A model generated the notes under the pieces. It saw only the letters and a program-made list of their open reading frames with translations, ran no database searches and had not been told where the DNA came from. From Clostridia bacterium (GTDB lineage Bacteria > Bacillota > Clostridia > Christensenellales > Borkfalkiaceae), in assembly GCA_017462985.1 (NCBI GenBank), contig JAFTQB010000006.1, forward strand, positions 1-49,767: 49,767 nt of DNA, written 5' to 3'. Shown here in pieces: positions 33,984 to 41,835 of the stretch (positions are counted from its first letter, which is position 1; each line of letters opens with the position of its first letter). A program made the position numbers and the translations under genes.

Positions 33984-34337
33984 TTAAACCAAACCGTATG
34001 CGGTTACGATACGCACCGTCGCGTCGAAAATGTTACGCAAGAATTTTTTCACCGCGGTGTTCGTCGCGGCGTCAATCTCGCCGTTTTCGTTGCTCTTCAT
34101 CATCGCCGTGATCGCGTCGCAATTTTTATAGATCGCTTGCGCGTCTTCCTCGATTGCCGTATACGCGTCCTCTTCGCCGCCCTGCTGAATGGAATACATC
34201 TCTTTCACCACGCCGTTCAAAGAGGCAATCAGCTCCAACTTTCCCGATCTGAGCGCGTCCGCGCTCAAATGATTGAGCTGCGCCAACAGCTCGATAAACC
34301 GTTGCAGTTTTACGTTCCCGACCAAATCCGTTGCCAT
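33984..34337 (-). CDS. helical protein of unknown function
   Basis: A 117-aa, fully helical protein with no signal peptide. I do not recognise a family. Its ATG at 34337 overlaps the stop codon of the UDP-sugar pyrophosphorylase gene (TGATG), so translation is probably coupled. The TTG start three bases further up is less likely. It ends near a bidirectional terminator. Confidence 0.7.
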   Translation of the reverse strand: MATDLVGNVKLQRFIELLAQLNHLSADALRSGKLELIASLNGVVKEMYSIQQGGEEDAYTAIEEDAQAIYKNCDAITAMMKSNENGEIDAATNTAVKKFLRNIFDATVRIVTAYGLV

Positions 34338-35566
34338 CAAAGCTCCACTCCGTTCAATTTCAACAATTCGCGCGCGCTTTCTACGCTATCCACGCCCGTC
34401 TTATTTTTAATGGGCGCAAATTCCTTTTCGCGCACCACCACGTACGGCAACACGCTGCCCATCAATTTGATCAGATCGACGGCGAGCATTTCGAATTTCT
34501 TGCCGTTTTCCTTTTCGGGCTTTCTCGTTACGCCGTCCTCGCAAAGCCGTTCGATCTTCTTTTCCACGATATGCACGGGGATCTTTTTGTTGACGATCTC
34601 TTCCAAGGTGGAAAGGCGGAACAAATAATTCATGATCGCGCCGAAGCGATAAGCAAGGTTTCCGTCCTCGTCCTTTTGGTTCGCCATTTCTTCCGTCAGC
34701 TCGTAATATTCGATAATATCGGGCTTTTCGCCGTCCAAGCACATCACGCCCACCTTTTCGTAAGGGTTGGTTTTGGAAATACACTTCGCGCCGCAATTCA
34801 CTTCAGCCAAGATCGTCGCGCCGACGAATACGGGATCGGCAATACGCTGCAATACGTTATCCACCGCGTAGATATTCAGCCATTCCACGCCCTTTTCGTT
34901 AAGGTCGTCCACCAAGCCCGCTTTTTTCATCGAAGCGAACCAGCCGCCGTTTCCGTTGGGCGACATCGCGGGCATATCCTTCGTTTCCAAGAATATCTTC
35001 CCGTCGTAATCCACCGCGGGCGCCATATCCTGCTTGAAGAATTTTACGAGATTTTCGGGATACCCGAAATACCCGTGTTCTTTCCAAAACGAGGTCGTCG
35101 CTTCGTGGTTCTTATCGCTCGTCATGATATAAAGCGGCACGAAAACGCCCACCTTTTCCACAACTTCCATAAGGTTTTTCATTTGCTGTTCAAAGATATA
35201 CAAAGGCTTGGTTACGCCGATATCGTAAGCGCCCTTAGGTCCGTCAACGCCAAGGCGCGTACCCATACCGCCCGCAAGCAACACCGCCGCCACCTTACCC
35301 GCCTTGATCGCCTGCACGCCCGCCGCTTCAAACTCCGCTTTACGGTTTTCGATCTCGGCGAGATCCATGCCTTTGATCGGACGGATATCCCTGCCCGCGC
35401 CGCTAAGATCGACGGGATTTTTCAAATCCTCTTCAAAGCTCCAATCCAGCGCTTCGATCGCCGCGAGCAAACGCGCTTTTCCCTCTTGGGAAAGCTCGTC
35501 GTAATACTGCAAAAGATGTTCCTGAGAATGCGCCTTTAAAAGCGCGTAAGCCTGTTCGTAATTCAT
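34337..35566 (-). CDS. UDP-sugar pyrophosphorylase (UTP--hexose-1-phosphate uridylyltransferase, UDPGP family)
   Basis: A 409-aa nucleotidyltransferase of the eukaryote-like UDPGP family. It carries 'LLAGGMGTRLGVDGPKGAYD' (approximately 96-115), the nucleotide-binding signature, 'GNGGWFASM' and 'NIYAVDNVLQRIADP' typical of UDP-GlcNAc or UDP-glucose pyrophosphorylases. The substrate sugar cannot be fixed from the sequence. The start at 35566 follows GAGGTGG; the longer frame would extend into the leader. It would use hexose- or hexosamine-1-phosphate, a product of the phosphohexomutase type found in this window. Confidence 0.9.
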   Translation of the reverse strand: MNYEQAYALLKAHSQEHLLQYYDELSQEGKARLLAAIEALDWSFEEDLKNPVDLSGAGRDIRPIKGMDLAEIENRKAEFEAAGVQAIKAGKVAAVLLAGGMGTRLGVDGPKGAYDIGVTKPLYIFEQQMKNLMEVVEKVGVFVPLYIMTSDKNHEATTSFWKEHGYFGYPENLVKFFKQDMAPAVDYDGKIFLETKDMPAMSPNGNGGWFASMKKAGLVDDLNEKGVEWLNIYAVDNVLQRIADPVFVGATILAEVNCGAKCISKTNPYEKVGVMCLDGEKPDIIEYYELTEEMANQKDEDGNLAYRFGAIMNYLFRLSTLEEIVNKKIPVHIVEKKIERLCEDGVTRKPEKENGKKFEMLAVDLIKLMGSVLPYVVVREKEFAPIKNKTGVDSVESARELLKLNGVEL

Positions 35567-35598
35567 AATCGCCACCTCGCAATTTTCAGCTTTTCTAT

Positions 35599-35627
35599 AT
35601 TGTAACAAATTTTTTCGGCAAAATCAA
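35599..35627 (-). promoter_or_regulatory. promoter of the UDP-sugar pyrophosphorylase gene
   Basis: Minus strand: TTGATT (35622-35627), 17-base spacer, TACAAT (35599-35604). Confidence 0.75.
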
Positions 35628-35656
35628 GATATTTTTTTATATATTCTTTCGTTTTC

Positions 35657-35685
35657 TTTACATTTTCCTCTTTTTTTGCTATACT
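35657..35685 (+). promoter_or_regulatory. promoter of the 126-aa protein gene, probably leaderless
   Basis: TTTACA (35657-35662), 17-base spacer, TATACT (35680-35685). The ATG at 35693 lies 7 bases further, with no ribosome binding site between. Confidence 0.65.
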
Positions 35686-35692
35686 CTTTTTT

Positions 35693-36073
35693 ATGAAATT
35701 ACTCACTTTTTTCAAACGCTTACTTTTAAATATCCCTTTGCCCTATCCCTGCAAGCTCAAAGAAAGCAAAAGCGCCGACGAACGCGGCGCAAGGGCAATG
35801 GCGAGAGAGGGCGACGAATTGCAAATCGTACACGCGCCGAGCGAAAAACTGCCTTTCGGCGTGTATGCGTACGATATTTCCCTCAATCGCGTATTGGGAC
35901 TCGTAGCGCTTTCTTCCGCCAAAAAGCTCGTCAAGCTGTTCGGCAAAGGCTTTTGCAAAGACGGCGAGGTGCTCGCAAGAACGGAACGCGGCGGCGAGTT
36001 TTTCATTGAAGTCCTTGTTTTTGATCGAACGACGATGATGAAAAACGAGGATTTTACCCATTTATACGAATAA
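35693..36073 (+). CDS. small protein, possibly HIRAN-like
   Basis: A 126-aa protein. Residues about 38-112 have the beta-rich pattern 'GDELQIVHAP...FGVYAYDI...VLGLVALSSAKKLVKLF', which resembles the HIRAN domain (a DNA-end or damage-binding module) in layout, but this is a weak match. The N-terminal 35 residues are basic and hydrophobic. The mRNA seems to be leaderless. An internal ATG (codon 36) is an alternative start. It ends before a terminator shared with the ECF gene from the other side. Confidence 0.65.
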   Translation: MKLLTFFKRLLLNIPLPYPCKLKESKSADERGARAMAREGDELQIVHAPSEKLPFGVYAYDISLNRVLGLVALSSAKKLVKLFGKGFCKDGEVLARTERGGEFFIEVLVFDRTTMMKNEDFTHLYE

Positions 36074-36164
36074 GAAGTAAATTGATTACTTTCGGCAATC
36101 GTGAACAGCGCCATACGACGCGTGAATTCAAAAACGTCCGTTTTTCACGTTATAAATATTTCAT

Positions 36165-36200
36165 AAAACCGCCGTCGAAACTTGCGGCGGTTTATTTTTT
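36165..36200. terminator. terminator between the 126-aa gene and the B12 transporter gene
   Basis: AAACCGCCG / CGGCGGTTT with a 10-base loop. The plus strand continues with ATTTTTT; the minus strand has only TTTTATG, so it acts mainly on plus. Confidence 0.75.
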
Positions 36201-36740
36201 CAACAAGAAAAACGCTTTCGTCAACGGGAAAAACAGCCCTCCCACAGAGATCGCCACGCAAATAAGCTGTCTGCCCATAAAGGGCAACGACGCCGCGAAA
36301 TACAGTCCCCAAGCCCGCTCGGAATAGCCGCTGAAAAGCGGCGTAATTAAATTATCAATCATCGTGAACGCCACCGTACACACGCACGCGAGCGCGCTAG
36401 CGATCAGCGCCGTTTTCCAATCGGTTTTTTTCGTCCACCTGCCCAAAAGCCCAAAACAAAGACTCAAAAGCGGATAATAAACGAGATACAGTACAAGCAC
36501 CGTAGGAAAAAAACCGAACAAAAATTGTCTTAACAGCGAAAAAGCCACGCCTGCGATCGCGCCGCGCGCCGCGCCGTACACGAACGCGAACGCGGAAAAT
36601 AGCAGGGTGATGACTTCCACCGACGGCACGGCGGACAAAAGATATTGCGCAGCGATCGCAAGCGCCACGAATACGGCGATCCTCGCGATCTCTTTTGCGG
36701 AAGTCAATATTCCCTTTTTGAAATCTTTTCTTTCGTTCAT
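36192..36740 (-). CDS. ECF transporter S component, probably for cobalamin
   Basis: A 182-aa membrane protein with about six helices and the S-component style N-terminus ('KEIARIAVFVALAIAAQYLL', 17-36). The Arg-rich loop 'YGAARGAIAG' is typical of ECF S components. Cobalamin is inferred because the gene is the second in a transcript controlled by a cobalamin riboswitch and follows a transcobalamin-like lipoprotein. This fits a CbrT-type S component. The energising ATPases and EcfT are not in this window. Confidence 0.82.
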   Translation of the reverse strand: MNERKDFKKGILTSAKEIARIAVFVALAIAAQYLLSAVPSVEVITLLFSAFAFVYGAARGAIAGVAFSLLRQFLFGFFPTVLVLYLVYYPLLSLCFGLLGRWTKKTDWKTALIASALACVCTVAFTMIDNLITPLFSGYSERAWGLYFAASLPFMGRQLICVAISVGGLFFPLTKAFFLLKK

Positions 36741-36771
36741 CTCAGCCCTGCCGCCGCATTTTTACTTCGTC

Positions 36772-37200
36772 TTAATATCCCGCATATACCCAAAGGTATA
36801 CGCCGCCCTCGATTACGGGGAGCGCCGTCGCGCCGAGAGTCGCCGAACCGAGCGTTTCCCCTTTCCATTCGTACGTGCCCCAATCGGCGTTGGATAATTC
36901 GCCGTCCGAAGTATAGCACATCCAACAGGGATTCCAATTCGCGGCGTTTTCCACGCCGTCGATGCTCGTGATAGCGCCGTCCGCTACGGTAAAGGTCAGC
37001 TCGCCTTTTTCTTGTAAAACGGTCATCACCTCGTCGAGCTTATAATCTCCCGAAAGCTCCGTCACCGTGATCGCTACCACGTTTTCCTGCTTTTCCACCG
37101 TCACCGTAACGTTGCGCCCGTTCGTTTGTTCCTGTTCGCCGCAAGCGACGAATACGAACAAGCCCAAAATTGCCAAAAGAATGCTTAAAAGTTTTTTCAT
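36772..37200 (-). CDS. DUF4430 lipoprotein, transcobalamin-like beta domain
   Basis: A 142-aa lipoprotein: signal peptide 1-19 with lipobox Cys at 20 (FVAC), then a single DUF4430 domain. That Pfam family corresponds to the C-terminal beta domain of transcobalamin and intrinsic factor. Aromatic residues such as 'NWNPCWMCY' and 'YLWVYAGY' mark the binding face, and two close Cys residues (CWMC) could form a disulfide. It is the first gene after the cobalamin riboswitch and directly precedes an ECF S component. It most likely captures cobalamin at the membrane surface and hands it to the S component. Confidence 0.85.
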   Translation of the reverse strand: MKKLLSILLAILGLFVFVACGEQEQTNGRNVTVTVEKQENVVAITVTELSGDYKLDEVMTVLQEKGELTFTVADGAITSIDGVENAANWNPCWMCYTSDGELSNADWGTYEWKGETLGSATLGATALPVIEGGVYLWVYAGY

Positions 37201-37340
37201 TGGTTATCTCCTTATAAATAAAAATTGCCTTGCTTTAACGGATTTTTTCCGAAAAGACAAAGCAAAAACAGCCGCAATGCGCAGCATTTTTTCGCTTATT
37301 TTTCGCTTCCCCTCAAAAAATCCGCGTTGATCAAACGAAA

Positions 37341-37535
37341 GGCAGGTCTCCCGACTTACAACGCTTTGGTATGCTTTTCAACGCATACCTGCCCTTTTCC
37401 TTCTCACTTAACGCAATGAAAAAGAGCGAAGCGTTCTTACGGTTGCGGGGGCAGTGGAGCAACCCGTTTTTACGCGGTTTCTCGCTTCCCTATTAAATCC
37501 CAAACGCATTTGGGATACCTTCCGTCCCTTGAAAT
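37341..37535 (-). promoter_or_regulatory. cobalamin (B12) riboswitch
   Basis: On the minus strand the class hallmarks occur in order: AATAGGGAAGC, ACGGGTTGCTCC, the B12-box-like core CTGCCCCCGCAACCGTAAG (about 37437-37455), GAAGGAAAAGGGCAGGTATG, and finally AGTCGGGAGACCTGCC (about 37341-37356). It starts within about 10 bases of a perfect promoter. The 140 bases between it and the DUF4430 start contain a short CGGATTTTTT and a CGGA/TCCG hairpin but no clear strong terminator, so the expression platform is not resolved. Confidence 0.95.
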
Positions 37536-37545
37536 TTTCAACGCT

Positions 37546-37574
37546 ATTATACCGCGCAAAAATGCGTTTGTCAA
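37546..37574 (-). promoter_or_regulatory. perfect consensus promoter of the B12 uptake operon
   Basis: Minus strand: TTGACA (37569-37574), 17-base spacer, TATAAT (37546-37551). Confidence 0.93.
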
Positions 37575-37634
37575 GAAAAATCGTATATTTTTTCGTAAAG
37601 ATGAGAAATTTTCCAAGTTTTTTCATCAAAAGAC

Positions 37635-37663
37635 TTGAAAAACCACGCGGAAAACGCTATAAT
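37635..37663 (+). promoter_or_regulatory. promoter of the phosphohexomutase-transketolase gene
   Basis: TTGAAA (37635-37640), 17-base spacer, TATAAT (37658-37663), about 55 bases before the start codon. It is divergent from the B12 promoter. Confidence 0.85.
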
Positions 37664-37719
37664 ATAGACTGTGGGCAATAAAGAAATACCAAACGCCCAC
37701 GCGTTAGGAAATTCAATCG

Positions 37720-40700
37720 ATGAAAACTTTACAGGATTATTTGAATTTGCGCAACGGAACGGACGTTCGCGGCGTTGCAATTGCAGGCGTACCCAACGAA
37801 CCCGTCACCTTGGATAAGGAAGCGGCGAGGCAGATCGCGGCAGCATTTTCCAAATGGCTGAAAGAAAAACTGCAAAAGGATTGCGTTTGCATTGCCGTGG
37901 GGTACGATTCCCGACTTTCCGCACCCACGCTTTCCGCGGCGGTTTTGGATGGGATCACCTCGCAAGGCGATCACGCCGTCGCCACGGGTCTTTCCACCAC
38001 GCCCTCGATGTTTATGCTCTTAAAGGACGAAGCGCGAAAAGCAAAGTCGCCTTGCGACGGTTCGATCATGATCACGGCGAGCCACCTGCCCTATAACCGC
38101 AACGGCTTGAAATTCTTCACCGAAAACGGCGGGCTGGAAGGCGCGGACGTAAAAGAAATTTTAACGATCGCGGCAAGCGAGCTGCCCCGCGCGGAAAAAT
38201 CGGGCGAGATACGCTTCCTGCCCTATTTGGACGAATACGCGGCGAGCCTTGTGAAAAAGGTGCGCGAAGCGACGGGCGAAGAAACGCCGCTCAAAGGCAA
38301 AAAAATCCTCGTGGACGCCGGCAACGGCGCGGGCGGATTTTTCGTGGATAAGGTGTTGCAGCCCCTGGGCGCGGATACCTGCGGTTCGCAATTTTTAGAA
38401 CCGAACGGAAACTTCCCCAACCATATCCCCAACCCCGAAAACGCAGAAGCAATGCGCTCGGTGTGCGAAGCGGTGAAAACGCACGGCGCGGATTTCGGCA
38501 TTATATTCGATACCGACGTAGATCGGGCGGGCGCCGTGGAGAAAGGCGGCGAAGAGATCAACCGCAACCGTTTGATCGCGCTGATTTCCGCCGTGCTTTT
38601 AAAGGAAAAAGCGGGCACGATCGTTACCGACTCGGTTACTTCCGACGGCTTGGCGGCGTTCCTTGCGGCAAAGGGCGGCAAGCACCACCGCTTCAAGCGC
38701 GGCTATAAAAACGTAATCAACGAAGCGATGCGTTTGAACGAAGCGGGCGAATACGCACCGCTTGCGATTGAAACGAGCGGGCACGCGGCTCTGAAAGAAA
38801 ATTATTTCCTCGACGACGGCGCGTATCTCATCACTCGGCTGTTGATCGCGCTCGCCACGGAAAGCAAGCAAGGCAGAAACCTCACCGATATGATCGCGGA
38901 ATTGCCGCTTCCGAAAGAAGCGAAAGAAGTCCGCGTGAAATTCAAGCCCGATTGCGATTTTAGAACGCTCGGCTTGAAAGTCATCGAAGATTTTAAGGCG
39001 TACGCGGCGAAGCAGCCCCACCTTACCCCCGCCCCCGACAACCACGAGGGCTATCGCGTGAGCTACGACGCGGCGCACGGCGACGGTTGGGCGCTGATGA
39101 GAATGAGCTTGCACGACCCGATTTTACCCATCAACGCCGAAAGCAACAGCGCGGGCGGTTCGTCGAAGATTCTTTTGGATCTGTACGAATTTTTGAAAGC
39201 GTACGAATTTTTGGATCTTAACCCGTTCGACGGCAAGATCGATATGCAAGCGGCGCAACAGCCCGTAGAAACGGCGAAGCCGCAACCCAAACCAAAAAAA
39301 GAAAATAAAAAAGCAGGAGATATGCAAATGAACGCACAACAAACCACTATCAACGCAATCCGCATTCTGTCCGCAGAGGCCATCGAAAAAGCAAAATCCG
39401 GGCATCCCGGTCTGCCGATGGGCTGCGCACCGATCGCTTACACGCTTTTCCAAAACTTCTTGAAATTCAATCCCAAGGACGTAAAATGGGACGATCGCGA
39501 CAGATTTATTTTGTCTGCGGGGCACGGCTCTATGCTCTATTATAGCTTGTTGCATTTATACGGCTACGGCTTGACGAAAGAGGATCTTATGAACTTCCGT
39601 CAGCTCGGCGCTAAAACCCCCGGACACCCCGAATACGGTCATACGGTGGGCGTAGAAACGACGACGGGACCTTTGGGACAAGGCATTGCGAACGCCGTGG
39701 GTATGGCGATGGCGGAAGCGAACCTTGCGGCGAAATTCAACAAGCCCGGCTTTAAGGTGGTAGATCACTACACCTACGCGATCTGCGGCGACGGCTGCTT
39801 GGAAGAGGGTATTTCCTACGAAGCTTGTTCGTTTGCGGGCACGCATAAGCTCGGCAAGCTCATTCTTTTGTACGACGATAACGATATCACCATCGAAGGG
39901 GATACCGATTGCACCTTTAAAGAACACGTGGGCGCGCGCTTTGCGGCGCAAAACTGGCAGGTACTCCACGTAGACCTCGCCACCCGCCCCGACGACGTGG
40001 AAGCGCTTTCCGCGGCGATCGAAAAGGCGAAAGCGAACACGGAAAAGCCCTCGATCATCATCTGCCGCACGAATATCGGCTACGGCTCGCCTTTGCAAGA
40101 CAGCGCGAAGTGCCACGGCGCGCCTCTTGGGAAAGAAAATCTTCAAAAATCCAAAGAAAAGCTCGGCTGGCCCTGCGAAGAAGCGTTTGATTGCCCGCAG
40201 GAAGTATTCGATCATTGCGCGGTAGCGGCGAACGCCGGCGAAGCGAAAGAAGCGGAATGGAAGAAGATGTTCGCAGAATACGAAGCGACCTATCCCGAAC
40301 TCGCGGCGGCTTATAAAAAGGCTATGAGCGGCGAAAAGCCCAACTTTGACGAGCTTGCGGGGCTTTACGATTTCGAAAAGCCTATGGCTACCCGTCAAAC
40401 CTCGGCAAAGGTTTTGAACCTTTTGGCAAAGGAAATCCCCGGCTTGATCGGCGGCTCTGCAGACCTTGGACCTTCCAACCTTTCGGAAATGAAAGATACC
40501 GACGAAGTGAAATACGGCACCTTCTCGCCCGATAACTTCGCGGGCAGAAATATCCATTACGGCATCCGCGAACACGCGATGGCGGCAATGGCGAACGGCA
40601 TGCAGCTCCACGGCGGCTTGCAAGCGTACTGCGCTACCTTCTTCGTGTTCTCCGATTACTGCAAGCCCGCTATGCGACTTTCCGCATTGATGGGCTTGCC

Positions 40701-41331
40701 CGTAACCTATATCATGACGCACGATTCGATCGGCGTAGGCGAGGACGGCCCTACTCATCAACCCGTAGAACAGCTCGTTATGCTCCGTTCGATCCCCGGC
40801 TTGAAAGTATACCGCCCTGCCGACGGCAAAGAAACGGCGGCAGCTTGGGTATCCGCGATGAGCGGCAAAGAACCCACCGTGCTCGTGCTTACCCGTCAAA
40901 ATCTGCCTCAATACGCGGGCAGCGGCAAACAAGCGCTCCAAGGCGGCTACGTTTTAGAGGACTGCGAAGGTACGCCCGACGTACTGTTGATCGGTACGGG
41001 TTCGGAAGTAGAGCTTTGCGTAAAAGCGAAAGCGCAGCTTGCGGAAGAAGGAATTAAGGCGAGAGTGATTTCTATGCCCTGCTTCGAAGAATTTGAAAAG
41101 CAGAGCGACGAATACAAGGAAAGCGTATTGCCCAAGGCAATCAAGGCGAGAGTTTGCGTAGAAGCGGGCTGCCCTTACAGCTGGTATAAATATGCAGGCG
41201 ACAACGGCGAGATCGTGGGTATGACCTCGTTCGGCGCGTCCGCGCCCGCAAGCGTTTTGTTCCCCCACTTCGGATTTACGGTGGAAAACGTGGTAGCGAA
41301 AGCGAAAGCGCGCATCGAAAAAAGCAAATAA
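37720..41331 (+). CDS. fused phosphohexomutase - transketolase
   Basis: One open frame of 1203 codons carries two complete enzymes. Residues 1 to about 508 are an alpha-D-phosphohexomutase (phosphogluco/phosphomannomutase): the phosphoserine loop is 'ITASHLPYNRNG' (Ser121), the metal loop is DTDVDR (about 263-268) and the sugar loop is 'ETSGHAA'. Residues 537-1203 are a full-length transketolase (667 aa): 'SGHPGLPMG', ThDP motif 'GDGCLEEG' (about 690), and 'IREHAMAAMANG' with the catalytic Glu. The 28-residue linker is rich in Pro/Lys/Glu/Gln. A consensus ribosome binding site lies in the linker codons (39315-39319), well placed for an ATG at 39328, so free transketolase may also be made. The enzymes link hexose-phosphate conversion and the pentose phosphate pathway. 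Confidence 0.92.
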   Translation: MKTLQDYLNLRNGTDVRGVAIAGVPNEPVTLDKEAARQIAAAFSKWLKEKLQKDCVCIAVGYDSRLSAPTLSAAVLDGITSQGDHAVATGLSTTPSMFMLLKDEARKAKSPCDGSIMITASHLPYNRNGLKFFTENGGLEGADVKEILTIAASELPRAEKSGEIRFLPYLDEYAASLVKKVREATGEETPLKGKKILVDAGNGAGGFFVDKVLQPLGADTCGSQFLEPNGNFPNHIPNPENAEAMRSVCEAVKTHGADFGIIFDTDVDRAGAVEKGGEEINRNRLIALISAVLLKEKAGTIVTDSVTSDGLAAFLAAKGGKHHRFKRGYKNVINEAMRLNEAGEYAPLAIETSGHAALKENYFLDDGAYLITRLLIALATESKQGRNLTDMIAELPLPKEAKEVRVKFKPDCDFRTLGLKVIEDFKAYAAKQPHLTPAPDNHEGYRVSYDAAHGDGWALMRMSLHDPILPINAESNSAGGSSKILLDLYEFLKAYEFLDLNPFDGKIDMQAAQQPVETAKPQPKPKKENKKAGDMQMNAQQTTINAIRILSAEAIEKAKSGHPGLPMGCAPIAYTLFQNFLKFNPKDVKWDDRDRFILSAGHGSMLYYSLLHLYGYGLTKEDLMNFRQLGAKTPGHPEYGHTVGVETTTGPLGQGIANAVGMAMAEANLAAKFNKPGFKVVDHYTYAICGDGCLEEGISYEACSFAGTHKLGKLILLYDDNDITIEGDTDCTFKEHVGARFAAQNWQVLHVDLATRPDDVEALSAAIEKAKANTEKPSIIICRTNIGYGSPLQDSAKCHGAPLGKENLQKSKEKLGWPCEEAFDCPQEVFDHCAVAANAGEAKEAEWKKMFAEYEATYPELAAAYKKAMSGEKPNFDELAGLYDFEKPMATRQTSAKVLNLLAKEIPGLIGGSADLGPSNLSEMKDTDEVKYGTFSPDNFAGRNIHYGIREHAMAAMANGMQLHGGLQAYCATFFVFSDYCKPAMRLSALMGLPVTYIMTHDSIGVGEDGPTHQPVEQLVMLRSIPGLKVYRPADGKETAAAWVSAMSGKEPTVLVLTRQNLPQYAGSGKQALQGGYVLEDCEGTPDVLLIGTGSEVELCVKAKAQLAEEGIKARVISMPCFEEFEKQSDEYKESVLPKAIKARVCVEAGCPYSWYKYAGDNGEIVGMTSFGASAPASVLFPHFGFTVENVVAKAKARIEKSK
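39315..39330 (+). promoter_or_regulatory. internal ribosome binding site and start for transketolase
   Basis: AGGAG (39315-39319) lies 8 bases before an in-frame ATG (39328-39330) that starts 'MNAQQTTINA', exactly where a stand-alone transketolase would begin. A second in-frame ATG is at 39322. The upstream A-rich codons (Lys/Glu/Asn) look like a translated intergenic spacer. Confidence 0.75.
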
Positions 41332-41342
41332 TTAAGAAACGC

Positions 41343-41371
41343 AAAACTCCCGTCCTCGCGGCGGGAGTTTT
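41343..41371 (+). terminator. terminator of the fusion gene
   Basis: AAAACTCCCG / CGGGAGTTTT with a 9-base loop, 12 bases after the stop codon. The T-run is within the stem's 3' arm. Confidence 0.8.
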
Positions 41372-41419
41372 AGTTTTCAACGAACTTTCACAAAATCAAA
41401 GTATTTTCAACACATTCGG

Positions 41420-41515
41420 CAGTTATACTATAATCACAAAGCACAACCTTCCTTTTATTAGGAAACCTCCACCAAAATAAAAACCGCGCGGTTCACCCCG
41501 CGCGGTTTTTATTTA
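41420..41515 (+). ncRNA. candidate small RNA with CU-rich loops
   Basis: A TATAAT box at about 41430-41435 with only a weak -35 (TTCAAC) precedes roughly 75 bases ending in a strong terminator. The body has a small hairpin TTCCT/AGGAA and the unpaired-looking sequence ACCTCC, which is complementary to the AGGAGGT ribosome binding site. No protein frame is present. It is a prediction from sequence only. Confidence 0.35.
41480..41511 (+). terminator. strong GC-rich terminator
   Basis: AACCGCGCGG / CCGCGCGGTT with a 6-base loop followed by TTT. It is the second terminator after the fusion gene, and fits the end of the small RNA candidate. Confidence 0.8.
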
Positions 41516-41540
41516 CGGTTAAGAAGGTTGAAATCGATAC

Positions 41541-41668
41541 GGGATTGCCGCGGAAAAATCCAAACTGTCATTGCGAGCGAAACGAAGTGAAGCGCGGCAA
41601 TCTCATAGAAAAATAATGCCATATTTATACGAGATTGCCACAGTCGCTATCGCTCCTTCGCAATGACG
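41541..41668. repeat. cluster of REP-like palindromes
   Basis: Three related elements: a half element GGGATTGCCGCGG (41541-41553); an inverted full element starting GTCATTGCGAGCG and ending GCGCGGCAATCTC (41567-41603); and a direct element starting GAGATTGCCACAG and ending CGCAATGACGG (41631-41669). The ends match the single copy at 8096-8131. The inverted plus direct pair forms a doublet as in REPIN/BIME arrays. No transposase is nearby. Confidence 0.75.
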
Positions 41669-41803
41669 GTACGAGTAAGCTTTTCGACATATGCGGAAGC
41701 TACTATAAACCGTAATTGAAAACGACCGCTTGGGAGCGCAGGCTCTGCGCGCGGCTATTCACGATTGCCTCTGGCAATCAATTCACAACTTTGGTATTAT
41801 TAA
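41669..41803. other. intergenic stretch with two small hairpins
   Basis: No gene seen. It holds GCGCAGGCTCTGCGC (about 41735-41749) and GATTGCCTCTGGCAATC (41763-41779), two short perfect hairpins. The second shares ATTGCC/GGCAAT with the REP-like elements and may be a decayed copy. Confidence 0.4.
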
Positions 41804-41833
41804 AAAACTCCCCTTTTCGCCAAGGGGAGTTTT
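41802..41833 (-). terminator. terminator of the PucR-type regulator gene
   Basis: Perfect 12-bp stem AAAACTCCCCTT / AAGGGGAGTTTT with a 6-base loop. The minus strand continues TTTTTTAATAA. It follows the TAG stop codon by 2 bases. Confidence 0.92.
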
Positions 41834-41835
41834 CT

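Noticed and set aside
39556..40941. 461-codon minus-strand frame antisense to transketolase
   Set aside because: It overlaps the catalytic core of transketolase, which has all its motifs; no regulatory signals precede it.
41541..41668. CRISPR-like array
   Set aside because: The elements differ in orientation and spacing and are palindromic intergenic repeats; there are no equal spacers and no cas gene.
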